Below the pieces are notes generated by a model. The model saw only the letters and a program-made list of their open reading frames with translations. It made no database searches and was not told the origin of the DNA. From Geoalkalibacter subterraneus (GTDB lineage Bacteria > Desulfobacterota > Desulfuromonadia > Desulfuromonadales > Geoalkalibacteraceae), in NCBI RefSeq assembly GCF_000827125.1, contig NZ_CP010311.1:186001-250000 (forward strand): a stretch of DNA of 64,000 nucleotides, written 5' to 3'. Below are positions 1 to 8,551 of this stretch, piece after piece (the first letter of the stretch is position 1; each line of letters starts with the position of its first letter). Made by a program: the position numbers and the translations under genes.

Positions 1-841
1 CCTTTCCCTTGCTGAAAACTGGGGCGGGGTAGCCAGTGATTTGTTGATACCGGTCGCATGCATAAGCTGCCCGAAGGTCATGTATTTTACGGAGGTCATA
101 ATTTGTCCTTGCCAAATTCCAAAAATAATGAACGGAATCGGTAAACTGTTTAAGTGTTTTATTTGGCGGTACCAGACACTTGCTCTCCCCTCGAACTTCG
201 TTTGCTCGACGGAGGGCGTCAATTAGAGAATCCCTAACAGGGATCCAGCGCTGCATATTCCTGCCATACCCGCCTTTGGTGCCCCTTATGATACGCATCT
301 TGCCCCTTTCGGCCTGTATGAGTGCCTCATCGATATCCATCAGGCACGCCTCCCGGAGCCTCAATCCGGCCTCGCGCGCCAGGTGGATGACACTAGCTTC
401 TTTTGGGGCGGTGCGGTCAGCTATGTATTGGGCGGCGGCCGCGACAATAGCTCTGTTCATGCCAGCAGGAGGCGTGGTCCGTATTCGTGTACGTGGCCCC
501 AAAATCAGTTTTGGCGAAATGCGTATTGAGGATTCCCCCCTTAATAGGCTCATGGTTACATTCACTGTTGATATCAGGTTCACGGCGTAACTTCGCGATA
601 ATTGTCCAGCTTCAATTCGAGTTTGTAATGTCATGGCATAAGCTAGCAAGGTGTCAGTTGTAACTAGCCGGGTGTCCCGCAGGCCTGATTCGTTGAGATA
701 CCGAGCGAAAATTGTCCATCGATATATATGGCTACGTAGGCTACCGTGCTTTTGGCCCAAGTGATGCTTTAGCGCCATAATGCCTGCATAACCAGCTTTG
801 CTTCCCCACCCGTAATTCTTCTTCCCTCCAGTTTTCCGCAT
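1..841 (-). CDS. Tyrosine recombinase/integrase (3' end beyond window)
   Basis: Reading the minus strand from an ATG at 841 gives an uninterrupted frame to the window edge (280 codons). GGAG sits six bases before the ATG. The protein starts MRKTGGKKNYGWG, then has a SAM-like N-terminal region and an LAREAGLRLREACLMD segment like the first catalytic-arginine region of tyrosine recombinases. Near the edge is LRKIHDLRAAYACDRYQQ, matching the H-x-L-R-x-x-Y-A pattern of integrase-domain proteins of the PF12835 type. The catalytic tyrosine would lie past position 1. It is the only integrase seen, so I infer that it moved the island ending at the tRNA fragment at 44,107. Family assignment is fairly sure; the exact target site is inference. 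Confidence 0.8.
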   Translation of the reverse strand, partial: MRKTGGKKNYGWGSKAGYAGIMALKHHLGQKHGSLRSHIYRWTIFARYLNESGLRDTRLVTTDTLLAYAMTLQTRIEAGQLSRSYAVNLISTVNVTMSLLRGESSIRISPKLILGPRTRIRTTPPAGMNRAIVAAAAQYIADRTAPKEASVIHLAREAGLRLREACLMDIDEALIQAERGKMRIIRGTKGGYGRNMQRWIPVRDSLIDALRRANEVRGESKCLVPPNKTLKQFTDSVHYFWNLARTNYDLRKIHDLRAAYACDRYQQITGYPAPVFSKGK

Positions 842-1330
842 GATTAACTCCTTCTGTTGAATTTTGGTTTTTGCACAATAAGTGGATTTTTCCTTGTTGC
901 AGTCCAGGCCTTGAAATCAAAGCATGGGCTTGCCTTAATTTTAATAGGTAAGTTCGAGTTCCATTCGAAATCTGATGTCCGAATGTGTGCCTTTTATTTC
1001 CCCGCTGTTGACCCTATTACTATTCAAAGTAATTACCGGTTTAAGCCGACCGGCGGCGACGGGTTGTCGAGATACGACATCCTGGGGATCACGATAATCC
1101 AGATCACCATGGCCACGTGACGATCATTGATGACCGCGGGTCGGTGGCTAGCACCAGTTGCGTGCCGTTGATCTGGGTTATTTTGACGCGCCATTTTAAT
1201 TGCTGCGTCTAGGAAAACCCTTGGAAAGACAAGAGCTTCCGATTTTTCCAGCTCTCCGTCTCTATTGACATTATGAGCTCGGAGGTGGGCCGAGGCCGGG
1301 TTTTTTGGGCCTGCGGCTGATGAATGGATG

Positions 1331-1342
1331 GTCGGTACCGAC
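1331..1342. repeat. 12-bp perfect palindrome GTCGGTACCGAC
   Basis: A perfect 12-bp palindrome in a gene-free stretch. It could be a binding site for a dimeric protein such as an excision or integration factor, but nothing else supports a role. Confidence 0.4.
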
Positions 1343-1390
1343 TGGGGCATACCAGTGCCCTATCGCCAGTGACACGACCACTATTGGGTG

Positions 1391-1420
1391 GGTGTGCATA
1401 AAGGATGATCTATGCACACC
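1391..1420. repeat. Inverted repeat, 10-bp perfect arms
   Basis: The arms GGTGTGCATA (1391-1400) and TATGCACACC (1411-1420) are exact reverse complements separated by 10 bases. There is no T-run after it, so it is less likely a terminator than a protein-binding or structured-RNA site. Confidence 0.5.
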
Positions 1421-1623
1421 GGTTCGAGGTTTTGGCACCAAAGGGCACCAAGATGGAGGAGGGTCCGCCAGGATATAGCCCAACGGAAGTGTCCATGGTA
1501 GTGATGGGCGAGGTGGCCCTGCTTATGAGCGGGCTACCACCTTGCTCCTGTTTAGGAGATGCACATCTTTGAATTTGTTTTGCGAGTTGTCGGTCTTATC
1601 TTTTGCCGATTTTCCCGCAAAAC

Positions 1624-1643
1624 GGGCTGAGAGCCCTTTTTTT
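1624..1643 (+). terminator. Rho-independent terminator-like hairpin
   Basis: GGGCT and AGCCC pair around a 3-base loop (1624-1636) and are followed by seven T residues. A second hairpin follows at once: GTAGACG at 1646-1652 pairs exactly with CGTCTAC at 1663-1669 around a T-rich loop. What transcript ends here is unclear; an unannotated small RNA from the preceding stretch is possible. Confidence 0.5.
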
Positions 1644-2117
1644 CAGTAGACGGGTTTTTTTTCGTCTACATCTGTGCTGGTTCATTTATGGAGGCCAGCT
1701 ACCTCCCTGCGTCCCCCGGTGGCGCACTGCCGTCGGGGCCCCTCACAGCTCGGGGCGGCGGACCGCATATAGCGGACCCGACTGTCATGTGGGCTATTAT
1801 ATTGGGACTTATTGTGGATAATACCCCTGAATAAGGGCGTTTTGCTGCCTTATTTAAAGCAGAATCGAAATGATAACCGAAAATTGACCACCCTCGTTGG
1901 CCGAAAATTTCTTCTTCTCGGGTTGTGGGAGGTTGTTGTCTCCTGCTTTCAGAGGCTGCTTGAGGCGGTCGCTGTCCCAGGTGCCTTCGATGGTATGGGG
2001 TGATTATTTTTAGGGTTTCCTTGGTGCAGCAGATCAAGATGGCAATTTTTTTGTAAATCATATTTTGAATTCTCGCTATTGTGAATCTTTGAAGTTTTTT
2101 GACTTTCAAGATCATTA

Positions 2118-2546
2118 TTACCTCACCATCGGGGTGATATCACCAATTTCGCGCTCTTTCAGCGCCGTGTAGAGACACAACGCTCCTTCCGGAATGAGGT
2201 GCCGATATTCGAACAGGATACCGTCGATCTGCTCAGGCATTGTCGGTAGCTCTGAGGCAAGATGGTCCGCCAGCTCTTCGAATAGCTGGAACCCCAATAA
2301 GCGAACATTGATCGCCGGCATGAACTCATGTGCACCGCCGTCTTCCTGCGCCATGCAGAACTGTTTAGGGATCGGGTGACGCGGGGCCAGACGATAGTCG
2401 TTTTTTGATAATTCTTTGAGGATGCGCAATCTCTCCCCTTCTGGGCCGCTGAGGTAGTAGGCTCGGCCCGCCAGTGAATAAACCATATCCGATCCTTCAT
2501 CGACGTAGTACCAGAAGTTAAACGCGATCTCTGCCTCGTCCATCAT
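2118..2546 (-). CDS. Hypothetical protein, 142 aa
   Basis: Family not recognised. The start ATG overlaps the stop of the upstream gene and is preceded by AGGAG, so the two are co-translated. The protein is soluble-looking and acidic, with an aromatic N-terminus (FNFWYYVDEG) and no membrane segment or cysteine motif. It forms the second gene of a two-gene minus-strand operon divergent from the operon starting at 3076, with a palindromic operator at 2995-3011 between them, so both may answer to the same regulator. The composition matches its neighbours. Coding status is supported by the overlap and ribosome site, not by homology. Confidence 0.65.
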   Translation of the reverse strand: MMDEAEIAFNFWYYVDEGSDMVYSLAGRAYYLSGPEGERLRILKELSKNDYRLAPRHPIPKQFCMAQEDGGAHEFMPAINVRLLGFQLFEELADHLASELPTMPEQIDGILFEYRHLIPEGALCLYTALKEREIGDITPMVR

Positions 2547-2827
2547 TTGGTCTCCTTTCCGTCGAAGGAGTGTTTCGGTTCGTAGCGCTCGAATTCGCTG
2601 CCGATAAAATACATGCGACTGCCATCCTTGAACTCAAGCCGCGCCCTTTTGATCACATGCCTGAAGCCTTCCAGCCACGCCATTGCACAATCAAAATCTA
2701 TGGGTGGGAAAAACTTTTGCGTTTTCTGGGCGGCGAAGCCGGGGCCGGCCCCGAAGCCTGCAAGGATAACTTTTCCCCTGGATACCTTCTTTCGAATTTC
2801 CGAAGGAACGGTTTTGATCATTTCCAT
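2543..2827 (-). CDS. Hypothetical protein, 94 aa
   Basis: Small basic protein of unknown family, starting MEMIKTVPSEIRKK, with a glycine-rich stretch (GFGAGPGFAAQ) near residues 24-34 and a C-terminal segment (RLEFKDGSRMYFIG) that looks like two beta strands. AGGAGG lies six bases before the ATG at 2827. Its stop overlaps the next gene's start. It is the first gene of a leftward operon whose upstream region holds the shared GCGACA-N5-TGTCGC operator at 2995-3011. No function is assigned. Confidence 0.65.
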   Translation of the reverse strand: MEMIKTVPSEIRKKVSRGKVILAGFGAGPGFAAQKTQKFFPPIDFDCAMAWLEGFRHVIKRARLEFKDGSRMYFIGSEFERYEPKHSFDGKETK

Positions 2828-2994
2828 TGGTGCCTCCTGTGAAGTGCGTTGAAATTATGAGAATTTCTCCTGCGGCGACTAAGTCAGGGCATCGAAATAA
2901 AATGATGCACTTGAGCATTTGCGGGGTGACTTGCGAGTGGTTTTCCAGACGGCCGGGTAAGGGCAGCTAAATTTTTTCGCCAACAGCCATTTAA

Positions 2995-3011
2995 GCGACA
3001 GCGCTTGTCGC
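2995..3011. promoter_or_regulatory. Shared palindromic operator, copy 1
   Basis: GCGACA and TGTCGC arms, perfect over 6 bp, around the 5-base spacer GCGCT. It sits about 65 bases before the gene at 3076 and about 170 before the divergent gene starting at 2827. It is one of seven related sites in this window; see findings. Confidence 0.7.
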
Positions 3012-3075
3012 CACGCTTGGGTAGGGTTTTCATGACGACTATTTGGACCCTGCTGAAAATGAAAAGGAGTTGTGA

Positions 3076-3654
3076 ATGGCTGAAGCGCTTAAGCAAATCA
3101 ATGATTTTGTCGAAGAGATTGATTCTTACGTCGGCCGACCAATGGCCAGAAGCCAGGAGGATGCGGCTTATCTACTGGACAACCCGGCAGAACATCTTCT
3201 GCGCAAATTCCACGCGACCCGAACTTTCCCCGAAGACATCAAAGCGAAAATACCTCAAGTTTGCGAAGCCTGGGAAAAGACTGAGGCACACCTTTTGGCC
3301 AGCCTGAAGATAAGTCGTGAGGAGTTGATCGGTTTTTTTGAAGATGCGCTCGAAAATCGCAATGGGGATTGGACGCTCCCTGAAAATCAATCCAACAAAT
3401 GCTGGGACCTTCGGCTTTATGGCCTCGTCCGCAACATCGGTTGGCCGGAAGCTTTTACTTGCTCCATCCCGGCCGGTGCTCCGGAATGGGGCGGGCAGGC
3501 TCGAACTGCGGGACAGATGATGGCAGCCATTTTCGCTCTTGAGAAGATGGGCAGGCACACTGAGTACCCTTCCAGCGACATGGACCAAACGATGAAAAGA
3601 CTCAAAGCTTATTACTCTTTCGCTGAAGGAACTCAAAAAGGAGGGGCGGCGTGA
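3076..3654 (+). CDS. Hypothetical protein, 192 aa
   Basis: Family not recognised. A GGAG ribosome site lies eight bases before the ATG. The protein looks helical and charged in its first half, with a conserved-looking aromatic middle (NKCWDLRLYGLVRNIGWPEAF) and a glycine/alanine-rich later segment. It has no signal peptide or membrane helix. The stop overlaps the GTG start of the next gene, so they form a translationally coupled pair. The shared operator sits directly upstream at 2995-3011. By context it belongs to the WYL-regulated island system; no biochemical role can be read from the sequence. Confidence 0.7.
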   Translation: MAEALKQINDFVEEIDSYVGRPMARSQEDAAYLLDNPAEHLLRKFHATRTFPEDIKAKIPQVCEAWEKTEAHLLASLKISREELIGFFEDALENRNGDWTLPENQSNKCWDLRLYGLVRNIGWPEAFTCSIPAGAPEWGGQARTAGQMMAAIFALEKMGRHTEYPSSDMDQTMKRLKAYYSFAEGTQKGGAA

Positions 3655-4145
3655 TTGCAATGGACAACACCACCACCATCGAGGTCATAGAGCATTTTTT
3701 GCGCGATCAGCAAGGGTGGAGACCCTTCGGCGGCCTGTTCAAACGCCATCGCAATAATCCCCGGATTTATGCCCGTGCCGGCAAAAATATCGTACTAATT
3801 GGCCCCTACAAGGTCAAACCGGACATTTTGCTCGATCCCGCCCACGCACGACACTTGCAAGATGATTTTGAAGACTACCTGCACCAGGTCCAGCGAGAAC
3901 TTCAGAACCACATCGCTGCGTTGCAACCCAAAGCTCTGACTCTTGTTTTTTCCCGCGGTGGTTCCCTGCAGGTCCCGCAATGGTTCCTGGATTGGTGCCA
4001 ACAGATGGGGATCGTGGTTGTTTTCGCACCTGACCCGCAAGAGCACCCGGGGGAAGACAATGTCCTCGAATACATTTTGATGCTTCGGCGAATGCTGGAA
4101 GAGTTGGAATACTCGGAGCGCACCCTCAATCATGATTGGTTTTAA
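3651..4145 (+). CDS. Hypothetical protein, 164 aa
   Basis: Family not recognised. The GTG start at 3651 overlaps the preceding stop and has GGAGG about six bases upstream; an ATG three codons later is an alternative. The middle alternates hydrophobic strands and helices (LTLVFSRGGSLQVPQWFLDWCQQMGIVVVFAP), which suggests a small alpha/beta fold. The C-terminus is acidic. It is the second and last gene of the operon begun at 3076. The next operon starts after a 140-base gap containing another operator-like site. Confidence 0.7.
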   Translation: MIAMDNTTTIEVIEHFLRDQQGWRPFGGLFKRHRNNPRIYARAGKNIVLIGPYKVKPDILLDPAHARHLQDDFEDYLHQVQRELQNHIAALQPKALTLVFSRGGSLQVPQWFLDWCQQMGIVVVFAPDPQEHPGEDNVLEYILMLRRMLEELEYSERTLNHDWF

Positions 4146-4210
4146 GGAGAATCTCGCAGTTCGGACTCGGGACTGAAATTCAAACACAAGATTGAGTCTT
4201 GAGCAGGTAT

Positions 4211-4227
4211 GCGACGCCGATTGTCGT
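4211..4227. promoter_or_regulatory. Shared palindromic operator, copy 2 (imperfect)
   Basis: GCGACG-CCGAT-TGTCGT keeps the CGAC...GTCG core and the exact 5-base spacer of the other copies. It lies 60 bases before the gene at 4287, at a distance similar to that of several other copies. Confidence 0.55.
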
Positions 4228-4286
4228 CACGATGAGGTAAAAAGAAGTTGTACGTTGGCTTGAATGCGAAAAGGAAAGGAGAAAAA

Positions 4287-4514
4287 ATGAGCCAGGAAGA
4301 AGCGATGAGGTTTGAACTCTCTGCCGAGGAAACCCGTGCTTATCAACAATGGGTTTCAGAACGAGCCTCGAAAATGGCAGGGGAAGATGAAGCCGGCCTT
4401 GATGCGGTTACCATCTCATTCGTTCTAACACCCATGGGAACCGGAGTGATTGCCCACCTCAACCAATCCTGGGATGACAATTCTCCGCACATCGTGCTGA
4501 GGGAGATTTTTTGA
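4287..4514 (+). CDS. Small hypothetical protein, 75 aa
   Basis: The ATG at 4287 is preceded by AAAGGAG at ideal spacing; an in-frame ATG upstream lacks one. The protein begins MSQEEAMRFELSAEE, is acidic, and ends in a predicted beta-rich part (VTISFVLTPMGTGVIAHL). It is the first gene of an operon running through 6166 that ends with a metallophosphoesterase. Family and function are unknown. Coding status rests on the ribosome site and the tight spacing to the next gene. Confidence 0.65.
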   Translation: MSQEEAMRFELSAEETRAYQQWVSERASKMAGEDEAGLDAVTISFVLTPMGTGVIAHLNQSWDDNSPHIVLREIF

Positions 4515-4545
4515 ATTTTTGAACATTGCGAAGGAGAAGTTCCCA

Positions 4546-4980
4546 TTGTCCGAGTATTTCACCATGCCTGAGGGCTATCGCTGCCCCTTGTGTCCCACCC
4601 ATGACGATGACGATTTTTGCTGGCACCATCTACTCAGCACCCCTATCTGCAGAGCCTGCTCCCACGAGATCATCAATCTTGTTTATGACGAAAAACGCAT
4701 CGATGACAGCGCGCTGGATCAACTTGAAGCTGTGACCGGCCTGAGCTACGAAGAACTTCAGGTCGCGGTACTGATGCCTGAGATCCGTCATAAAGAGAAA
4801 ATCCTCAAGTCACGAGATTATGCAGCCAAACACCATAATAGCCCCCAGCTGGATCTGGACGAATGGCTTGAGAAAGAGCGGCAGGAACTCGCCAGAACCA
4901 GACGGATGGTTGCCATTGCCAAAGCCAGAATCCGCGTCAGAAAAAAGGCTGAACAACGTTCAGAAAAGGAGATCCCATGA
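4546..4980 (+). CDS. Zinc-ribbon hypothetical protein, ~144 aa
   Basis: A TTG start at 4546 fits the AAGGAG at 4531-4536; an ATG at 4564 is the alternative. The N-terminus carries CPLC, a CWHH segment and CRAC, giving four cysteines plus histidines that look like a zinc ribbon (about residues 12-40). The remainder is a long charged helical region (ILKSRDYAAKHHNSPQL then many K/R/E), possibly a coiled coil. This suggests a nucleic-acid- or protein-binding adaptor. It sits in the operon with the phosphoesterase gene and its stop overlaps the next start (ATGA). The specific family is not recognised. Confidence 0.65.
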   Translation: MSEYFTMPEGYRCPLCPTHDDDDFCWHHLLSTPICRACSHEIINLVYDEKRIDDSALDQLEAVTGLSYEELQVAVLMPEIRHKEKILKSRDYAAKHHNSPQLDLDEWLEKERQELARTRRMVAIAKARIRVRKKAEQRSEKEIP

Positions 4981-5207
4981 TGGGAGCAAAACTCTGGAGG
5001 CATGAGTGGCTCGACCATTTCTCGATGAATTACTACCGTGATATGGAGGACGCTCGCTACGAAACCGAAGAACAAGCTGTGGCTGCCGCAAAAATCAAGC
5101 TGGCAAAGCAGAAGGAAGAAAAAGCGAGCCTTGGGATCGATAATGAACTCAATGACTGGCTCTATGTGGTTGGTCCAGATGGAGCGGGGTATCGCATTGA
5201 CCCGTAA
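4977..5207 (+). CDS. Small hypothetical protein, 76 aa
   Basis: The ATG overlaps the preceding stop, so translation is coupled. The protein is rich in charged residues, with a lysine/glutamate helix in the middle and a C-terminus NDWLYVVGPDGAGYRIDP. It lies 29 bases before the metallophosphoesterase gene in the same operon. I do not recognise a family. It has no membrane segment or cysteine motif. Confidence 0.6.
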   Translation: MMGAKLWRHEWLDHFSMNYYRDMEDARYETEEQAVAAAKIKLAKQKEEKASLGIDNELNDWLYVVGPDGAGYRIDP

Positions 5208-5236
5208 CACTATTCTGAGATTGGAGGGGGAAATCT

Positions 5237-6166
5237 ATGGCTTATGATCTGATCGGGGATATCCATGGATGCGCTGATGAACTGACCGCCCTGCTGGGTA
5301 AACTCGGCTACCGCAAAACCAATAACGCCTACCGTCACCCGGAGCGCCGTGTTGTGTTTCTCGGCGATTATATTGATCGAGGGAAGCAGAACAAGCAAAC
5401 GCTTTCCATCGTTCGCTCCATGGTGGAGGCCGGCTCTGCAATCGCGATTGCCGGCAACCACGAATACAACGCCCTCTGCTATCACACGCGACACCCGCAA
5501 ACGGGGCAATACCTTCGCCCGCACACCGATAAAAATATCCGGCAACACCAAAGCTTCCTCAATGAATTCAACCAGGATGACGATGGTCTAAAAAGTACCA
5601 TCGAGTGGTTCTCTCAGCTTCCGCTCTATCTTGATCTGGGAGAGGTGAGGGTGGTCCATGCTTGCTGGCATCCCGAAAAGATTTCCGAACTTGAGACCCT
5701 GGGATTTACAAACTCTCTGAACGACGAGCTCCTGCTAGCCTCCTGCCGCAAGGACAGCCAGGAATACCGGATTATCGAAACCCTGCTCAAGGGAACCGAG
5801 GTGGATCTTCCCTCAGGATCTTCTTTTCTGGATAAAGATGGCCACGAGCGCAGAGAAATCCGCACAAAATGGTGGCAGTCCAAGGCGGACACCTACCGGG
5901 AGGCCGCTTTGTTGTCTGAAAGTGAACTGTCCCGTATCCCGGACGACCCGTTTCCGGAGGATGAGCTTATCGGCTATTCGTACGATGCACCTGCGGTCTT
6001 CTTCGGCCATTACTGGCTGCAGGGACAGCCATCTGTTTTCAATCAAAACATTGCCTGCCTTGATTACAGTGTGGGCAAACCCGGAGGCGCGCTCTGTTGT
6101 TATCGCTGGAGTGGAGAGTCGCAACTTTCGAATGAAAATTTTGTCCGCGTTCCTCGTAAAAACTGA
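5237..6166 (+). CDS. Metallophosphoesterase, PPP-type Ser/Thr phosphatase-like
   Basis: 309 aa with the classic calcineurin-like motif series: GDIHG (residues 7-11), GDYIDRG (about 42-48), GNHE (about 73-76), a VVHACWHP histidine segment near 140 and GHYW near 257. These residues bind two metal ions in protein phosphatases and in the phosphatase part of bacterial PNKP-like proteins. The substrate may be phosphoprotein, nucleotide or polynucleotide; the sequence does not decide. GGAGGGGG precedes the ATG. It closes the operon starting at 4287 and is followed by the operator and gene of the tandem ATPase. The context suggests a signalling or end-processing role in defence. Confidence 0.85.
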   Translation: MAYDLIGDIHGCADELTALLGKLGYRKTNNAYRHPERRVVFLGDYIDRGKQNKQTLSIVRSMVEAGSAIAIAGNHEYNALCYHTRHPQTGQYLRPHTDKNIRQHQSFLNEFNQDDDGLKSTIEWFSQLPLYLDLGEVRVVHACWHPEKISELETLGFTNSLNDELLLASCRKDSQEYRIIETLLKGTEVDLPSGSSFLDKDGHERREIRTKWWQSKADTYREAALLSESELSRIPDDPFPEDELIGYSYDAPAVFFGHYWLQGQPSVFNQNIACLDYSVGKPGGALCCYRWSGESQLSNENFVRVPRKN

Positions 6167-6285
6167 AAAGTAGGTAGGACTTTGTAGCTGCAGAGACACA
6201 AGTATTTTTCGGGTACTGACTCTGTCATTGAACTCGGTTTGAGCAGGATTTCATTTTTTTGTATTAGCAAGGAGTTCAACGCTAA

Positions 6286-6302
6286 ACGACACAAACTGTC
6301 GC
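6286..6302. promoter_or_regulatory. Shared palindromic operator, copy 3
   Basis: ACGACA-CAAAC-TGTCGC: five inner base pairs are perfect and the spacer is 5 bases. It lies about 50 bases before the ATG of the AAA+ ATPase gene, close to where a promoter would be. Confidence 0.65.
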
Positions 6303-6353
6303 GTTCCCAAGGCATTCTATATGTACACACATTGAAGAAGTCAGGAGGGACGG

Positions 6354-8426
6354 ATGAGCGAAAAGTTTGAAAATGGAGTTGTTGCCCGGTACGTACTGAA
6401 TATCCTCACCAGTCGCAAGTCTTTTCAAGTGCCTCCCCTTGAAGCACTGGTTGAGTGGCTCGAAGACGAGGGCGCCGACCTGGGACTGGTTCCGGCCGGA
6501 GTCTGCCTGGGCGATGATGTGGAGCAGATACGTGAGGTTTGGCGAGGTCGTGATATTGCTCCTCGAGCCATCCGGAAAATTTTCAGCACAACTCTCGAGC
6601 ATTTAAGTGGTGTCTGTGAGGCGACGCAGGGTAAGGGACCCAGCCGGCTGGAAAAGAACCTGCGCCTTCTGGCTGCTGAACTGGGGCTCGACGAGATCGA
6701 ACGCGATCTGCTCGGACTTGCAGTACGCTATCAAGTCAGTTCCGAGGTTGAGAATTTGTGTGATTCTCTCTCCCGGCGCAAGCGCAATACTCATACCTTC
6801 TGCGCGCTCATGCTGGGGACTTCGATGCAGCAGATTACTGAAAAACTGCGTCCCGGCGCCCGCCTCGTAGGTTCAGGGCTCATTGAACTCACCGGGAACT
6901 CCATTCACGAGCTTTTAAGTATTCCGGAATCAGTTCTGCACGGTCTGCGCAGCGCCCAAGGCGACCTGGGTTCACTGCGTTCGCAGATCATTGGGCCCGT
7001 GTGTGCCCCGCAGCTTCCCTGGGAAGCCTTCAGCTACCTGATGCCTGCGGTCGGGCAGGCCGCCAACTTTCTCAAAGAAGCGGCTCGTGGTGGATTGTCC
7101 GGGGTGAACATCCTGATCTACGGCCCTCCAGGAACCGGCAAGACTGAATTCTGCAAGACCCTCTGTGCCCACCTGGGTCTCGATCTGTTTTCCGTTGGCG
7201 AGGCCGATGAAGACGGCGACGAACCAGACCGCAGGGATCGTCTCAATAGCTACAGGCTCTCTCAGAATTTGCTGCGCTATCAACGTGGTTCGGTTTTACT
7301 CTTTGACGAGATGGACGATCTGGTTGCAGGAGGAGCCTCGCCTTTTTTGCCCCGGCGACTGCGCACCGGTTCAAAGATCTTTCTCAATCGTCTGCTCGAG
7401 AACAATCCGGTTCCCACTCTGTGGATTATCAATGACGTCACCCGTCTTGAGGCACCGCTGGTGCGGCGCATGGCTCTGGCCCTTGAAATGAAAACCCCGT
7501 CCCGGGCTGCCCGCCAGCAGGTTTGGGAGAGGCTTCTTGCCAGCGGTGGGGTGGATCTGTCGCCGGAGGATCTGACGGAACTGGCCGCTCAGGATGTCCC
7601 GCCCGCCGTCGTCGAGGGAGCCATCCGCTTTGCCAAGCTGGCCGGCGGGTCCAGTGATGATGTGCGTTTTGCCGCCCGCAGCCTGGTCAAGGCGATGAAC
7701 GGGGGGCTGATGCTGGCCCCCAAGAACAAAAACCTCGAGGTCTTCGCTCCCGATCTGGTCCATGCCGATCTCGACCTCGATCATCTCACCGCACGGCTCT
7801 GCAAACCCGATGCGGCTCGCAACGTCTCTCTTTGCTTGCATGGGCCTCCCGGTACCGGAAAGACCGCCTATGTGCGTCACCTCGCTGAGGCCATGGGACT
7901 TGAGGTTCTGGTCAAGCGTGCTTCCGACCTCTTCAGCCCTTATGTGGGCGTAAGCGAGCAAAACATCGCCGCCGCTTTCAATGAAGCCCGGGACAAGGAA
8001 GCCTTTCTCGTGTTTGACGAGGCCGACTCACTGCTCGGTGACCGGCGTTATGCTCAACACAGTTGGGAAATCAGCCAGGTCAACGAAATGCTCACCTGGA
8101 TGGAATCCCATCCTTTGCCTTTTGCCTGTACCACTAACCTCATGGATCGCCTCGATGCCGCAAGCCTGCGTCGTTTCACCTTTAAAGTCGGTTTTGACTA
8201 CCTGCGGCCCAGCCAGTGCGAGCAGGCGTTTGAGCTTTTCTTCGGGCAGCCGGCGCCGGCCAGCCTCAGAGATCTGTCGGTTCTTACTCCCGGCGACTTC
8301 GCCGTCGTTCGAAAAAAGGCACAGGTCCTTGCCTGCACCCAAGATCCCATTGAATTGATTGCGATGCTAACGCAGGAATGTCAGGTCAAAGGTCCCTCCC
8401 TGCGACCCATGGGGTTTGCCTGTTGA
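6354..8426 (+). CDS. Tandem AAA+ ATPase, 690 aa
   Basis: Two AAA+ modules are visible. The first has Walker [11 protein letters not shown] (about residue 255) and Walker B LLFDEMDDL (about 313), then an acidic/arginine segment and LVRRMALAL as the arginine-finger region. The second has [10 protein letters not shown] (about 495), LVFDEADSLLGD (about 551) and LRRFTFKV. The first 240 residues form a helical domain with no known motif. AAA+ proteins of this class hydrolyse ATP as ring oligomers to remodel protein or DNA complexes. AGGAGG precedes the ATG. Both ATP sites look intact. The specific family name is not known to me; by shared operator it belongs with the AddAB-like genes. Confidence 0.8.
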   Translation: MSEKFENGVVARYVLNILTSRKSFQVPPLEALVEWLEDEGADLGLVPAGVCLGDDVEQIREVWRGRDIAPRAIRKIFSTTLEHLSGVCEATQGKGPSRLEKNLRLLAAELGLDEIERDLLGLAVRYQVSSEVENLCDSLSRRKRNTHTFCALMLGTSMQQITEKLRPGARLVGSGLIELTGNSIHELLSIPESVLHGLRSAQGDLGSLRSQIIGPVCAPQLPWEAFSYLMPAVGQAANFLKEAARGGLSGVNILIYGPPGTGKTEFCKTLCAHLGLDLFSVGEADEDGDEPDRRDRLNSYRLSQNLLRYQRGSVLLFDEMDDLVAGGASPFLPRRLRTGSKIFLNRLLENNPVPTLWIINDVTRLEAPLVRRMALALEMKTPSRAARQQVWERLLASGGVDLSPEDLTELAAQDVPPAVVEGAIRFAKLAGGSSDDVRFAARSLVKAMNGGLMLAPKNKNLEVFAPDLVHADLDLDHLTARLCKPDAARNVSLCLHGPPGTGKTAYVRHLAEAMGLEVLVKRASDLFSPYVGVSEQNIAAAFNEARDKEAFLVFDEADSLLGDRRYAQHSWEISQVNEMLTWMESHPLPFACTTNLMDRLDAASLRRFTFKVGFDYLRPSQCEQAFELFFGQPAPASLRDLSVLTPGDFAVVRKKAQVLACTQDPIELIAMLTQECQVKGPSLRPMGFAC

Positions 8427-8433
8427 AATTGAG

Positions 8434-8447
8434 AACATTTAAATGTT
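8434..8447. repeat. 14-bp perfect palindrome AACATTTAAATGTT
   Basis: It lies eight bases after the ATPase stop codon and is not followed by a T-run. It could be a regulator site for the gene at 8552. It differs from the GCGACA/TGTCGC operator in spacing (ACA-N6-TGT) and lacks the outer bases. Confidence 0.3.
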
Positions 8448-8551
8448 GTTTGGTTTACGGTATTTAAGGTTCAACACCAGACTTTATGTCAGTAAAGGTG
8501 AAGGTGTGGAACCTCGAAATGACATAATATCGAACTGGGAGAGACTCCGAC

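Larger units (their letters stand above)
842..2117. other. 1.3-kb stretch without a supportable gene, rich in hairpins
   Basis: No frame here has both a convincing ribosome site and protein-like composition; the short frames present look random. The stretch holds several secondary-structure signals, listed separately: a 12-bp palindrome at 1331-1342, a 10-bp inverted repeat at 1391-1420 and a terminator-like hairpin at 1624-1643. Lying directly upstream of the integrase, it may carry the element's regulatory or attachment functions. That is inference. Confidence 0.5.

Noticed and set aside
1699-2115. A 138-codon minus-strand frame beside the hairpin stretch
   Set aside because: No ribosome site, low-complexity basic composition, no match to any pattern I know.
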